Source of the DNA: Galbibacter marinus
Lineage (GTDB): Bacteria; Bacteroidota; Bacteroidia; Flavobacteriales; Flavobacteriaceae
Length of the DNA: 64,000 nt
Direction: 5' to 3'
Assembly: GCF_000300875.1 (NCBI RefSeq)
Contig: NZ_AMSG01000006.1
Span: forward strand, 1 to 64,000
A program made the translations under genes and the position numbers. Below the pieces are notes generated by a model. The model worked only from the letters and a program-made list of their open reading frames with translations, did no database searches and had not been told where the DNA came from. Positions 17,717 to 27,381 of the stretch are shown in pieces. Positions within the stretch are counted from its first letter, which is position 1; the number at the start of each line of letters is the position of its first letter.

Positions 17717-17811
17717 TAAAACTAAAAGAGAAATTCAATTTTTTCTTCCAGGGATGAAATATCACATAGGTAGCAGAGATATGTTAAAATAACTTAAATT
17801 ACAGGTTGTCA

Positions 17812-17843
17812 CTTGCTCCCTTAATCAATAAAAACTAATTTTG
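17812..17843 (+). promoter_or_regulatory. candidate Bacteroidota promoter, near-leaderless
   Basis: TAATTTTG (17836-17843) is an exact TAnnTTTG -7 element, with CTTG (17812-17815) 20 bases upstream as a partial -33 box. The ATG at 17851 lies only 7 bases after the element, so the mRNA would begin at or just before the start codon. Confidence 0.45.
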
Positions 17844-17850
17844 ATAATTG

Positions 17851-18270
17851 ATGAAAAGGACAATTCTAAATATTTCAACGAATTTCAAGCAATACTTTCT
17901 TGTGTTGACAGCAATACTTTTTGTATTGCTTTCGTCCTGTGCCATCAAATCCAGTATTAAAGAATTGACAGGTATTTCTGCGAACACAGAGCAGGGAGTA
18001 CCACAAAACAGTCGTAATTTATTTACAAATTCAGTTGAAAAATGTCCGTCTTTTGACATTTCAGATTCACAAGTCGTTCAAAACATCTCTTCTCATTCGG
18101 ACGATTTACTACCACTAATTAGCTTTAAAACTGCATTTTTATTTTTGTTTGACTTTCCTTCACTAGAAAGTGAAAGTATACATCCACTTTATAACGGCAG
18201 TAGAAAAATCCAAAGTTCTATTCCCATCTTCTTGGAATACCAGAAACTGATTATCCATTACTCCTGCTAA
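17851..18270 (+). CDS. small lipoprotein-like protein leading the efflux operon
   Basis: About 139 residues. An N-terminal membrane segment ends in VLLSSC, a good lipobox. The mature part begins CAIKSSIKELTGIS and ends IPIFLEYQKLIIHYSC. I do not recognise a named family. Both ends resemble the small protein at 29904-30281: C-x-[IV]-[KR]-[SN]-x-[IM]-[KQ]-x3-G-[IV]-S near the start and [IV]P[IL][FY]-x2-Y-[QR]-x-L-x-I at the end. I start at ATG 17851 rather than the adjacent TTG. It is the first gene before TolC-RND-HlyD, 115 bases away. A role as an envelope accessory or sensor of the operon is inference. Confidence 0.65.
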   Translation: MKRTILNISTNFKQYFLVLTAILFVLLSSCAIKSSIKELTGISANTEQGVPQNSRNLFTNSVEKCPSFDISDSQVVQNISSHSDDLLPLISFKTAFLFLFDFPSLESESIHPLYNGSRKIQSSIPIFLEYQKLIIHYSC

Positions 18271-18385
18271 AAAATTTTCTTTCGCCTATCGACCCCCTGG
18301 TCAGCTAGGCTAAATTTCTGTTATATCCATTTTAAAAACAATCTACGGTCGATCCATGTGATCTTTCCAAAATATGTAACGTAAT

Positions 18386-19771
18386 ATGATTAAACATATT
18401 AAGGTGACCTCATTATTGTGGTTAACCATTGTTGCAGTGTATCCAATAAATGCGCAGCAACATAAGGAGTATACTTTAGGCAAAATATGGTCTAAAGTGG
18501 AACGAAATTATCCTGGAATAGGAGCCGAAATCTCTACTGTGGAGGCAGCTAAGCTCAATGAGAGAGTAATTAAGAGCGGCACACTTCCTCAGTTAAGTGC
18601 ACAGGCACAGAACACATACGGAACCTTTGAAGGAAGTGCAGGAGCTTTTTTTCCCCAGCCGGGTTTATTCAATGTCAGTGGTTCGGCTATACCACTGCAA
18701 GGCAGTTCTACTACTGCCAATAGTTTTGGTTCAGCCGTTGTTGAATGGGAGTTGTTTTCTTTCGGGAAGAACCGCAATCACAAGAAGGCTGCAACTACTT
18801 TGTATCATAAATCAGTAAGTGAAAAGGATGCTTACTTGCTCAAGCTTAAAAAGACGTTATCCCAGCGCTATATTTTTCTATTGTACAACGATGCCAAGTT
18901 AAAATTATCCGAGAAGAACGTTCAACGCTTGAATGAAATTCTGAAAATTACTTCTAGATTGTCGGCATCGGGATTAAGGCCTGCAGCAGACAGTCTTCTA
19001 GCCTCCTCCTCGCATATTCAAGCTTTGGGCGAACACGATAAATGGGAGGGACTTAAAAACGCTTCTATTATCAAGTTGTTGGAGCTATACAACGAGGATA
19101 CCATTGTATATGCCGCATCCGCCAAACAATTCAGTAATCCTGTGGAAAATGGATTAAACCAGAAGCGTATCATAAATACTGCTCACCCAATCTTGACTGC
19201 TTTGGAAATGCAATCTGAGTATTTTAAGTTAAGTGGTAAGGCAGAAAAAAGAGCCTCATTGCCATCGATAAGTCTTTTAGGCGGTTATGCTTTTAGAGCA
19301 ACTGGTATCAACCCCAATGGTACAGTAAGTGGAGCGTGGGAAGAAGGGTTTAAGAATTCAACCAATAATTTTCTAGCCGGTATTGGCATTACTTGGAACT
19401 TAACAAACTTGGTAACCAATCGAATAAAAGGAGAACAGTTACTTAAAGAAGCAGAAAGTGCGGAACTACTTCATTCGCAATACCAACAAGGAATGCAGGC
19501 AGATTTATCGGCTTCCCAGGCAAAAATTATACAACAGTACCAACAACTTCAAAAAGCCTTGCTAGCTGTTAAGCAATCAGAAGACGCGTACCGAATGTAC
19601 CTCGCAAGATACAAAAGTGGGTTAATCACCCTGAGCGAGTTGCTACAGATTCGCAGTATGCTTGAACAAGCAGAAAATGCGCATATAGAAGTCTCTAGAG
19701 ACTATTGGGTATTACTTACTTACCAAGCCGAGCTTACCGCTGATTTCGAGTACTTATTTAATAACCTTTAA
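18386..19771 (+). CDS. TolC-family outer membrane efflux protein
   Basis: A 461-residue outer-membrane channel with an N-terminal signal peptide (LLWLTIVAVYPINAQ). Long alpha-helical segments repeat twice, as in TolC/OprM proteins; the second-repeat motif YKSGLITLSELLQIRSMLEQAE is near the end. It is the first structural gene of a tripartite pump and ends 10 bases before the RND gene, so it is probably co-transcribed. It should connect the periplasmic adaptor with the outside. The cargo is unknown. Confidence 0.88.
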   Translation: MIKHIKVTSLLWLTIVAVYPINAQQHKEYTLGKIWSKVERNYPGIGAEISTVEAAKLNERVIKSGTLPQLSAQAQNTYGTFEGSAGAFFPQPGLFNVSGSAIPLQGSSTTANSFGSAVVEWELFSFGKNRNHKKAATTLYHKSVSEKDAYLLKLKKTLSQRYIFLLYNDAKLKLSEKNVQRLNEILKITSRLSASGLRPAADSLLASSSHIQALGEHDKWEGLKNASIIKLLELYNEDTIVYAASAKQFSNPVENGLNQKRIINTAHPILTALEMQSEYFKLSGKAEKRASLPSISLLGGYAFRATGINPNGTVSGAWEEGFKNSTNNFLAGIGITWNLTNLVTNRIKGEQLLKEAESAELLHSQYQQGMQADLSASQAKIIQQYQQLQKALLAVKQSEDAYRMYLARYKSGLITLSELLQIRSMLEQAENAHIEVSRDYWVLLTYQAELTADFEYLFNNL

Positions 19772-19781
19772 CTAATCGTTT

Positions 19782-22700
19782 ATGAATATTATAAGATTTG
19801 CGTTAAGGAAGCCTATTGCCATAATGGTTGTTGTATTGACCATAGCTTTCTTTTCCTATAACACGGTAAAAAATATAAACGTTGATATATTTCCAGAAGT
19901 GGAACTCCCTGCGATGTACATAGCCATGCCTTACGGAGGGCTATCCCCTGAGTATATGGATGGATTTATGGCTAATGAATTTCAAAAAGTGCTACTGTTT
20001 GTAAGTGGTGTGAAGAACATTGACTTTAAAAGTGTACAAGGCCTAACCTTAATGAAATTAACTTTTTATCCGGGGACTGATATGGCGCAGGCGGCAGGAG
20101 AAGTATCCACCTCTGTTTCAAGAGCAATGGGTTTTTTGCCTCCTGGTGCGGTTCCGCCGATGGTGGTGCGTTTTGATGGTAGTTCACTTCCCGTGGGACA
20201 GCTAGTCTTTGAAAGTGATCAGCGATCGGTTAATGAACTGCAGACTCTTGCCATTTCTAAAATCAGACCTATGTTTACAACTATTCCGGGTATTACTGCC
20301 CCGGCTCCATTTGGAGGGAATAGTAGAACCATAGTAGTAAATGTAGACCCGGTTGCCATGCATTCTAATGGGCTTACACCTGAGGATATCACAGTCGCCA
20401 TTACCAACAACAGTCTACCGTCTCCGGCTGGAAATATCCGTATAGGAGAAGAAAACTTGATGGCACCCATTAACTCCATTTTAAAAGGGCCTGAAGAGTT
20501 TTTAAATACACCGGTTAAAACAATAGACAACCGTACTATATATGTGAAAGATGTTGCCAGCGTTGAGGACGCAGCTGATCAAACTGTAGGCTACGCCTTA
20601 ATTAATGGAAAGCGTTCAGTTTATCTGCCAATTATTAAGAAGGCAGATGCTTCCACTTTGGAAGCGGTGAAAAACCTGAAAGCATCTATTCCAATGCTTA
20701 AAAATCAATTGCCGGAGGATGTACAAGTGAGTTATGAATTTGATCAATCTACCTATATCCAGCGCTCACTTTCAAATCTAATCCACGAAGGTCTATTAGG
20801 AGCACTATTTACCGGATTGGTGATACTGATGTTCTTGGGAGATACACGAGGCGCTCTTATTGTAGTATTCACTATTCCAATTTCTATTCTTGCAGCCGTT
20901 ACCGTACTGCATTTATTTGGACAGACTATCAATATGATGACCTTGAGCGGTCTAGCCTTATCTATCGGAATCCTAGTGGATGAAGCTACTGTAACTATAG
21001 AGAACATACACCAACATATGGAACTAGGCAAACCCAAGCAGAGAGCTATTTTAGACGCTTTACTCGAGATCTCTATTCCAAAATTTCTCATAATGCTTTG
21101 TATTCTTGCGGTATTGACTCCTGCCTTTATTATGACCAGTATTCCAAGAGATATGTTTATGCCTTTATCCATGGCTGTTGCCTTTGCAATGATTGCATCC
21201 TTTTTGGCTTCTCAAACCTTTGTGCCTATACTGGCGAATTGGATGATGAAAAATAAGCACGTTAAGATAACTAAGACAAAACGAAAGCGAGCATTCTTTG
21301 AAAAATTCCGTGTCAATTATTCTTATAGAATGCGCAAGTGGTCTACTAAAGCACTCTCGATTTTTGCTATTTATGTTTTGGTAGCGGGGACTGTAGCCGG
21401 CATACTATTGACTGTGGTGGGTACGGATGTAATGCCTGTTTCAAATAACGGCGACTTTCAGATTCGTCTCCTGGCTCCAGAGGGTAGCAGGATTGAAAAA
21501 ACAGAGCGTCTGGTCAAGGGAATTATTGGGACTATTAAAGCTGAATTACCTGAAAACGGATTGAATATTACATCCGCTTTTGTGGGAATGCATCCCTCAA
21601 ATTCACCTATCAATCCGATATTTCTTTTCAGCAGTGCTTCTCATGAAGCCGTCTTGCAGGTGTCTGTAAATCAAGATATTTACGATGGGTCGATGGAGGA
21701 TTTTAAAGATAAAATACGTACGAAGATTTCACAAACACACCCTGAGGCTACGTTCAACTTCGAACCCATGGAGCTAACAGAAAAAATTATGGGGCAAGGC
21801 GCGATGACCCCGATTGAGGTAAAAGTGAGTGCCAATAAGTTAGGTACTGCAGTTAATCATGCTGAAAAAATTGAAACAAATTTGAAAAATGTTTCATACT
21901 TGCGTGATGTTCGTATTGCAGAATCCACGTCTTACCCCAGTTTAGCAATTGATGTAGATCGGGATCTTGCCGGACAGTTTGGTTTGACCATGAAGGATAT
22001 TACACGCAGTTTGGTTTCGGCTACCTCATCAACTCGTTATACGAATAAAAATTTATGGGTTGATCCAAACTCCGGACGGGTATTTCAGACTCAAGTACAG
22101 CTTCCTGAAGGAATTATGTCGGAAGAAAAACTACGATCCCTTCCTTTGAAATCCGGAAGTCTTCGTCCTGTTCTGGAAGATGTGGCCACCATAAGTAGTG
22201 TAACCACGCCAGCACAGGTAAACCGCAAAGGGCCAAACCGATACGTCACCATTGTCGCCAATGTTTACGGCGAAGATCTAGGTACGGCTTCACGTGCGGT
22301 TGATACGGCTATCAAAGATGCTGGAGAGCCCCCACGGGGTACCCTTGTTTGGACTGAAGGAACATTGCAACTTTTAGAAGATACCCTAAGTAGCCTATTG
22401 GCAGGTTTAGGTGTGGCTATTATCGCCATATTTCTGATGCTGGCGGCCTACTACCAATCGTTTAAAGTTCCGTTGATTATTCTTTCCGTATTGCCTGCCG
22501 TGATTGCAGGAAGTCTCACTGTCCTGTTTTTGACGGGCAGTACACTAAATCTGCAATCATATATGGGAATCATTATGTCGCTTGGCGTCTCGGTTTCCAA
22601 TGCGGTATTGCTAGTTAATCAGGCAGAATATTATCGCAAAAAACTGGCGCTAAAACCCGCTAATGCCGCGAGGCTTGCTGCTTCATCAAGATTAAGACCT

Positions 22701-22961
22701 GTTCTTATGACTGCCGCAGCAATGTTCGCAGGGATGTTGCCGATGGCAATGGGATTAGGAGATGGAGCAGAACAGATAGCGCCACTAGGTAGGGCAGTTA
22801 TTGGAGGTTTGATTGCCTCTACGATAACTATTCTTTTGTTAGTTCCTCACTTTTTTTCCTCATTGATGTCTAGGACTTCTATTGTAAGCCCTTCATTAGA
22901 TCCTGATGATAGCCAAAGCAGGTATTATTTGGAACAGTCCAAACAACAAACCGTATTATAA
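19782..22961 (+). CDS. RND efflux transporter permease
   Basis: A 1059-residue inner-membrane antiporter with the AcrB-type layout: TM1 at ~10-30, two large periplasmic loops, and two blocks of five membrane helices with a symmetric repeat. In TM4 the segment is GILVDEATVTIENI, so the usual Asp-Asp pair is Asp-Glu. In TM10 GVSVSNAVLLVN has Ser where AcrB has its proton-relay Lys940. The relay therefore differs from classical drug pumps, and I do not see the metal-pump signature of CusA/CzcA either. It sits between TolC and HlyD genes with gaps of about 10 bases, so this is one operon. The substrate is unknown. Confidence 0.9.
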   Translation: MNIIRFALRKPIAIMVVVLTIAFFSYNTVKNINVDIFPEVELPAMYIAMPYGGLSPEYMDGFMANEFQKVLLFVSGVKNIDFKSVQGLTLMKLTFYPGTDMAQAAGEVSTSVSRAMGFLPPGAVPPMVVRFDGSSLPVGQLVFESDQRSVNELQTLAISKIRPMFTTIPGITAPAPFGGNSRTIVVNVDPVAMHSNGLTPEDITVAITNNSLPSPAGNIRIGEENLMAPINSILKGPEEFLNTPVKTIDNRTIYVKDVASVEDAADQTVGYALINGKRSVYLPIIKKADASTLEAVKNLKASIPMLKNQLPEDVQVSYEFDQSTYIQRSLSNLIHEGLLGALFTGLVILMFLGDTRGALIVVFTIPISILAAVTVLHLFGQTINMMTLSGLALSIGILVDEATVTIENIHQHMELGKPKQRAILDALLEISIPKFLIMLCILAVLTPAFIMTSIPRDMFMPLSMAVAFAMIASFLASQTFVPILANWMMKNKHVKITKTKRKRAFFEKFRVNYSYRMRKWSTKALSIFAIYVLVAGTVAGILLTVVGTDVMPVSNNGDFQIRLLAPEGSRIEKTERLVKGIIGTIKAELPENGLNITSAFVGMHPSNSPINPIFLFSSASHEAVLQVSVNQDIYDGSMEDFKDKIRTKISQTHPEATFNFEPMELTEKIMGQGAMTPIEVKVSANKLGTAVNHAEKIETNLKNVSYLRDVRIAESTSYPSLAIDVDRDLAGQFGLTMKDITRSLVSATSSTRYTNKNLWVDPNSGRVFQTQVQLPEGIMSEEKLRSLPLKSGSLRPVLEDVATISSVTTPAQVNRKGPNRYVTIVANVYGEDLGTASRAVDTAIKDAGEPPRGTLVWTEGTLQLLEDTLSSLLAGLGVAIIAIFLMLAAYYQSFKVPLIILSVLPAVIAGSLTVLFLTGSTLNLQSYMGIIMSLGVSVSNAVLLVNQAEYYRKKLALKPANAARLAASSRLRPVLMTAAAMFAGMLPMAMGLGDGAEQIAPLGRAVIGGLIASTITILLLVPHFFSSLMSRTSIVSPSLDPDDSQSRYYLEQSKQQTVL

Positions 22962-22970
22962 ACTTTAAAA

Positions 22971-24089
22971 ATGCATATTTCAATGTTTCACAGTATTTCA
23001 ATATATAGAAGATTAATCACAATATTGGTGTCCGCCTCACTATTGGGATTTCTATTTTCCTCTTGTTCGCAACAAGACGGGCAAAAGAAGGAGTTACAGT
23101 ATAGAACGTCAATTTCCGAAACCTATCCTACCGCTCCAATAGCGGTCATGAATCCTCAGTACCAAATATCCGTTCCTGCGGAATTAAAACCCTACGAGCA
23201 AGTAGCGATTTATGCCAAGGTAACGGGATTCGTCAAACAAATTCGTGTTGAACGTGGCGACCGCGTAAAAAAAGGACAGCTCTTGGCTGTTCTGGAGGCC
23301 CCTGAGATGCAGCAACAGTATCTTTCTGACAGATCCACAGAGCAAAAAGTATATAGCGATTATCTCTATGCAAAACAGGCCTATGATCGCCTCGTTGTGG
23401 CTTCAGAGACTACAGGGGCAGTTGCGGAGATTGAACTTGATAGAGCTAAAAGCGCTATGGAAAGTGCCAAATCCGCTTATGATGCTTCAAAGGCAGGTAC
23501 AGGGCATACCTCACAGTTGCAAGAGTATCTTCATATCACAGCACCGTTTAACGGAATAATTACTCAAAGAAATGTATCCGTAGGGGCATTGGCAGGAAAA
23601 GCAAATCATTTGCCGTTATTTAGGGTTGCGCAGGATGATAAACTGCGGTTGACCTTATCTCTGCCCGAAAAACACGCGTCTTCTGTTTACCCAGAGATGC
23701 CGGCTACTTTCACTATTAGTTCACAGCCGGGTAAAATTTTTGATGCCAAGCTTTCCCGCACCTCTGGTATACTCGATCCGCATGATCGCTCACTTGCATT
23801 GGAGTTTGATGTAAGTAATTCTTCAGGCCAATTGCAGGGTGGAGATTATGCACAAGTTAAATTGAAATTAAAACGTGAAAACCCTTCCAACTGGGTCAAG
23901 AGCCAAAGCGTCTTGAAAACCCAGTCAGGAAAATATGTTTTAACATTTAATAACAACCAGGTAAAACGGATTGCTGTAAATGAAGGAAATCGATTAGATA
24001 GCTTGACAGAAGTCTTCGGAAATCTATCTCCCAATGACAAAATCATTATTAAACCATCAGAAGAAATTAAAACAGTTAAAATTAATTAA
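22971..24089 (+). CDS. HlyD-family periplasmic adaptor (lipoprotein)
   Basis: A 372-residue membrane fusion protein. The signal ends FLFSSC, a lipobox, after an N-terminal stretch that could start at a later Met. The lipoyl/barrel-sandwich halves are visible (KVTGFVKQIRVERGDRVKKGQ and ITAPFNGIITQRNVSVGALAG), separated by a short coiled hairpin (~120-175). A beta-barrel and a membrane-proximal domain follow. It bridges the RND pump and TolC. Only 7 bases separate it from the TlpA gene after it, so the efflux and thiol-redox genes look like one transcription unit. Confidence 0.9.
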   Translation: MHISMFHSISIYRRLITILVSASLLGFLFSSCSQQDGQKKELQYRTSISETYPTAPIAVMNPQYQISVPAELKPYEQVAIYAKVTGFVKQIRVERGDRVKKGQLLAVLEAPEMQQQYLSDRSTEQKVYSDYLYAKQAYDRLVVASETTGAVAEIELDRAKSAMESAKSAYDASKAGTGHTSQLQEYLHITAPFNGIITQRNVSVGALAGKANHLPLFRVAQDDKLRLTLSLPEKHASSVYPEMPATFTISSQPGKIFDAKLSRTSGILDPHDRSLALEFDVSNSSGQLQGGDYAQVKLKLKRENPSNWVKSQSVLKTQSGKYVLTFNNNQVKRIAVNEGNRLDSLTEVFGNLSPNDKIIIKPSEEIKTVKIN

Positions 24090-24096
24090 GAGAACT

Positions 24097-24654
24097 ATGA
24101 AAAAGCATATTAATAAAATAACAGTAGTCTTATTATTAATCGTCACAGGTTGGGCAAATGCTTCAGAGCAACAAAGAACTTTGCCGGTTTATGAAATCCC
24201 CAATAGTAAAAAGATTTTAGAGACACCATCACAACAATTTCCGGAATTAAAATTCAAGGACGAAACTGGTAATATCATTTCACTTAAATCCCTAAGAGGG
24301 AAGGTCGTTTTCATCAATCTTTGGGCCACATGGTGCCCCCCGTGCATTCATGAGATGCCTTCAATTAACGGGCTTCGAAACACCTTTAAGGATAATGATG
24401 ATTTGATATTCCTGATGGTCGATATGGACAATAAAATTGAAAAGTCCAAAGCCTGGATGGAAAGTAATAATTATGACCTTCCGGTGCATGTTATGGACAG
24501 TAGATTGCCTCGGGAACTGTTCAGTGGTTCCATTCCAACGACAATTATTGTCGATAAACAAAACAATATCGTAGCCCGGCATGTCGGTATAGCGGATTAT
24601 AACTCCCCGGAGATTATCGAGTTGATGGAGAAACTGTTAAATGAAAAATTATAA
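24097..24654 (+). CDS. TlpA-type thioredoxin, periplasmic (1 of 3)
   Basis: A 185-residue thiol-disulfide oxidoreductase. I start at ATG 24097 because this gives a clean signal peptide (VVLLLIVTGWANA) just after the adaptor gene; the upstream Met lies inside that gene. The thioredoxin core has GKVVFINLWATWCPPCIHEMP with a WCPPC active site and the cis-Pro IPTTIIVD. It resembles the copy at 26812, sharing WCPPCIHEMPSIN and KIEKS. Such proteins keep periplasmic cysteines reduced or mature cytochromes. It is the first of five redox genes that follow the pump. Confidence 0.9.
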   Translation: MKKHINKITVVLLLIVTGWANASEQQRTLPVYEIPNSKKILETPSQQFPELKFKDETGNIISLKSLRGKVVFINLWATWCPPCIHEMPSINGLRNTFKDNDDLIFLMVDMDNKIEKSKAWMESNNYDLPVHVMDSRLPRELFSGSIPTTIIVDKQNNIVARHVGIADYNSPEIIELMEKLLNEKL

Positions 24655-24676
24655 TTAATTCGCAAAAGATATTGAA

Positions 24677-25123
24677 ATGAAAAAAAATCTAATATTGGTA
24701 GTGCTTCTTTGTATAAGTGCTGCGTCATACGGACAAATATTAAATCCAGTAAAATGGTCTTATGCTTCAAAGAAAATCAACGACAAGGAAGCTGTGATAT
24801 TTTTAAAGGCTACTATTGACCACGGTTGGAATATCTATGCACAAAAAGTTCCTGAAAACGGTCCGGTGCCCACGACCTTTTCGTTCAATTTATCGGAATC
24901 ATATCAATTAAACGGAAATACCAATGCACCACATCCGGTGGTCAAACATGACCCCACATTTGATATGGAGATCGGTTACTATTCAGAAACGGTGGTTTTC
25001 CAACAAAAGGTAAAATTATTGGAAAATTCAACTGCTGTTAAAGGAACACTGAGTTACATGGCATGTGATGACACACAATGTCTGCCACCAGAAGAAGTGG
25101 CTTTTAATATCCCAATAAAATGA
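24677..25123 (+). CDS. stand-alone DsbD alpha (N-terminal) domain
   Basis: A 148-residue secreted protein (signal ends AASYGQ) with an immunoglobulin-like fold. The final third, MACDDTQCLPPEEVAFNI, has the two cysteines of DsbD alpha domains, which take electrons from the DsbD membrane part and pass them to targets. In E. coli this domain is fused to DsbD; here it is a separate gene ending 4 bases before the DsbD core. I infer a split DsbD. Confidence 0.82.
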   Translation: MKKNLILVVLLCISAASYGQILNPVKWSYASKKINDKEAVIFLKATIDHGWNIYAQKVPENGPVPTTFSFNLSESYQLNGNTNAPHPVVKHDPTFDMEIGYYSETVVFQQKVKLLENSTAVKGTLSYMACDDTQCLPPEEVAFNIPIK

Positions 25124-25127
25124 ACTA

Positions 25128-26795
25128 ATGATGAAATTTAAAATGAAATTAGTTGTGATGCTATTGCTGAGCGCATTGACGTATTTTCCAGCAAGTGCCC
25201 AAGATAGCCTCATTTCATTCGATGATGTAGAATTTACAGAGATAAAACAACAACCTGTAGATAACGTGATACTTGGTGAAGGGCAGACGACCAAAAAAGT
25301 GACTAACGCAGTCACAGATTATGAAGCACAAAACAATAAAAGTTCTTTATGGACGATATTCATTGCGGGTTTTATCGGAGGTTTTGCGGCTCTGATTATG
25401 CCTTGTATTTTCCCAATGTTGCCACTAACGGTGAGTTACTTTACAAAGAGTGGAAAAGCAAAGGGTAAAGCAACGGCACATGCAATGTTGTACGGTTTGT
25501 CCATCATTGTCATTTATGTTTTATTAGGTATTCTGATTACTGTTGTTTTCGGAGCAGATGCATTGAATAGCCTTTCCACCAACGGAATCTTTAATTTTTT
25601 ATTTTTCGTTCTTTTGGTGATTTTTGCTTTTTCATTTTTGGGAGCATTTGAACTTCAGTTGCCATCCTCGCTTGCCAACAAATTAGATCGAAATTCAGAT
25701 CGCGGAGGTCTATTAGGGCTTTTCTTTATGGCAGCAACATTAGCCGTTGTATCATTTTCGTGCACGGGTCCTATTATTGGAACATTATTGGTGCAGGCAG
25801 CTACAATGGGTGAACTTTTAGGTCCTGCTATCGGGATGCTGGGCTTTGCATTAGCTTTGGCTATACCATTCACCATCTTTGCTATGTTTCCTAGTCTTTT
25901 GAAAAGCCTGCCCTCCTCAGGAGGCTGGCTGAACAGTGTAAAGGTTACACTCGGATTCTTAGAATTGGCTTTAGCGCTGAAATTTTTGAGTAACGTAGAT
26001 CTCGCTTACCACTGGAATTGGTTTGATAGAGAAGTGTTTTTAGTCCTTTGGATAGTTATTTTTGGATTTTTAGGACTTTATTTATTAGGGAAAATTCGTT
26101 TTTCCAATGATGTCCCAATAGACAAAATGAGCCTACCAAGAATGGTATTTTCAATGCTGGTGTTTTCCTTTACGCTTTATATGGTTCCCGGCTTATGGGG
26201 AGCTCCGTTGAAATCTATTTCAGCATTTTTACCTCCACAGACAACTCAAGATTTTGACTTGTATACCTCCTCATTTGGGACAACGCAGGCAGGTCATACT
26301 ACAGAAGGTAAAGCTCAAAAATATGCCGATATATTCCATGCTCCATTAAACTTGAATACTTTTTTTGATTATGAAGAAGGGATGGAATATGCAAGAAAAG
26401 CGGATCAACCTGTAATGCTAGATTTTACAGGTCACGCTTGTGTTAATTGTCGTAAAATGGAAGCATCTGTATGGTCAGATAAACAGGTGTATAGGTTGTT
26501 AAGTGAAGAGCTTGTTATCATTCAGCTTTATGTGGACGACAAAACAGAACTACCGCAAGCAGAACAATTCACATCATCTTACAGCGGAAAAAGTATACGT
26601 ACAATCGGCAATAAATGGAGTGATTTTCAAGCCAGTAAATACAATTCCAATTCGCAGCCATACTATGTGATGTTAGACCCATACAGCGAAGAGCTATTGC
26701 TAAAACCCAAAGGAGCAGACTATAACCCTGAAAGTTATTACAACTTTCTTCAGTCAGCCATTGACCGATACCACAATAAAAAGAACCAGAATTAA
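25128..26795 (+). CDS. DsbD membrane and gamma domains
   Basis: A 555-residue thiol-disulfide transporter. After a signal peptide and linker, eight membrane helices carry the two redox cysteines (MPCIFPMLPL and SFSCTGPIIG), as in CcdA/DsbD. A C-terminal thioredoxin domain has HACVNCRKMEASVW (CxxC) and ends at ~550. It carries electrons from cytosolic thioredoxin to the periplasm. The missing alpha domain is the preceding gene. Its clients are probably the three TlpA proteins around it. Confidence 0.9.
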   Translation: MMKFKMKLVVMLLLSALTYFPASAQDSLISFDDVEFTEIKQQPVDNVILGEGQTTKKVTNAVTDYEAQNNKSSLWTIFIAGFIGGFAALIMPCIFPMLPLTVSYFTKSGKAKGKATAHAMLYGLSIIVIYVLLGILITVVFGADALNSLSTNGIFNFLFFVLLVIFAFSFLGAFELQLPSSLANKLDRNSDRGGLLGLFFMAATLAVVSFSCTGPIIGTLLVQAATMGELLGPAIGMLGFALALAIPFTIFAMFPSLLKSLPSSGGWLNSVKVTLGFLELALALKFLSNVDLAYHWNWFDREVFLVLWIVIFGFLGLYLLGKIRFSNDVPIDKMSLPRMVFSMLVFSFTLYMVPGLWGAPLKSISAFLPPQTTQDFDLYTSSFGTTQAGHTTEGKAQKYADIFHAPLNLNTFFDYEEGMEYARKADQPVMLDFTGHACVNCRKMEASVWSDKQVYRLLSEELVIIQLYVDDKTELPQAEQFTSSYSGKSIRTIGNKWSDFQASKYNSNSQPYYVMLDPYSEELLLKPKGADYNPESYYNFLQSAIDRYHNKKNQN

Positions 26796-26811
26796 GAATC
26801 ACTAAAAATTA

Positions 26812-27381
26812 ATGTATATGAAAATGCAAGCCAGAAATGTGGCAGTCAGTCTCGGATTTTTCATTTTTATAGCCATTTTGTTGGCTTCCTGCGGGAATAT
26901 CGAAGGTAAAAAGAGCAAACAAGACACCCGTGCCCAAGAGGCGACGAAAGTTGAAATTCCAGCGCCTGAAGATTCAGACCTTTCATTTAAAGACAAAAGC
27001 GGAAACATCGTTACTTTAAGCTCGTTGAAAGGTAAAGTAGTTTTTATTAATTTTTGGGCTACGTGGTGCCCACCTTGTATACATGAAATGCCCTCAATTA
27101 ACGAACTGAAACACTCTTTCAAAGACAGTGACAATATAGAATTTTTGTTGGTTGATGTGGATAATAAAATAGAGAAATCCACGGCCTTCATGGAAGAAAA
27201 CGACTATGATTTACCCGTGTTTGTTCCAGCTAGTATTATACCATCTTCCTTTCTAGGGGGTGCCATACCAACAACTGTTATACTTGATAAAAATGGAGAA
27301 ATGGTAGCCCGCTTGGAGGACGGTCGTGATTATACACACCCACAAATCATCAAAGGTTTGAATGAACTGGTCGCAAAATAA
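26812..27381 (+). CDS. TlpA-type thioredoxin, lipoprotein (2 of 3)
   Basis: A 189-residue lipoprotein (signal ends ILLASC, lipobox) with a thioredoxin domain: VVFINFWATWCPPCIHEMPS and the cis-Pro IPTTVILD. It is close to copy 1, sharing the ATWCPPCIHEMPSIN core, so these are probably recent paralogues. Its stop codon overlaps the start of the next gene (TAATG), so the two are translationally coupled. Confidence 0.9.
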   Translation: MYMKMQARNVAVSLGFFIFIAILLASCGNIEGKKSKQDTRAQEATKVEIPAPEDSDLSFKDKSGNIVTLSSLKGKVVFINFWATWCPPCIHEMPSINELKHSFKDSDNIEFLLVDVDNKIEKSTAFMEENDYDLPVFVPASIIPSSFLGGAIPTTVILDKNGEMVARLEDGRDYTHPQIIKGLNELVAK

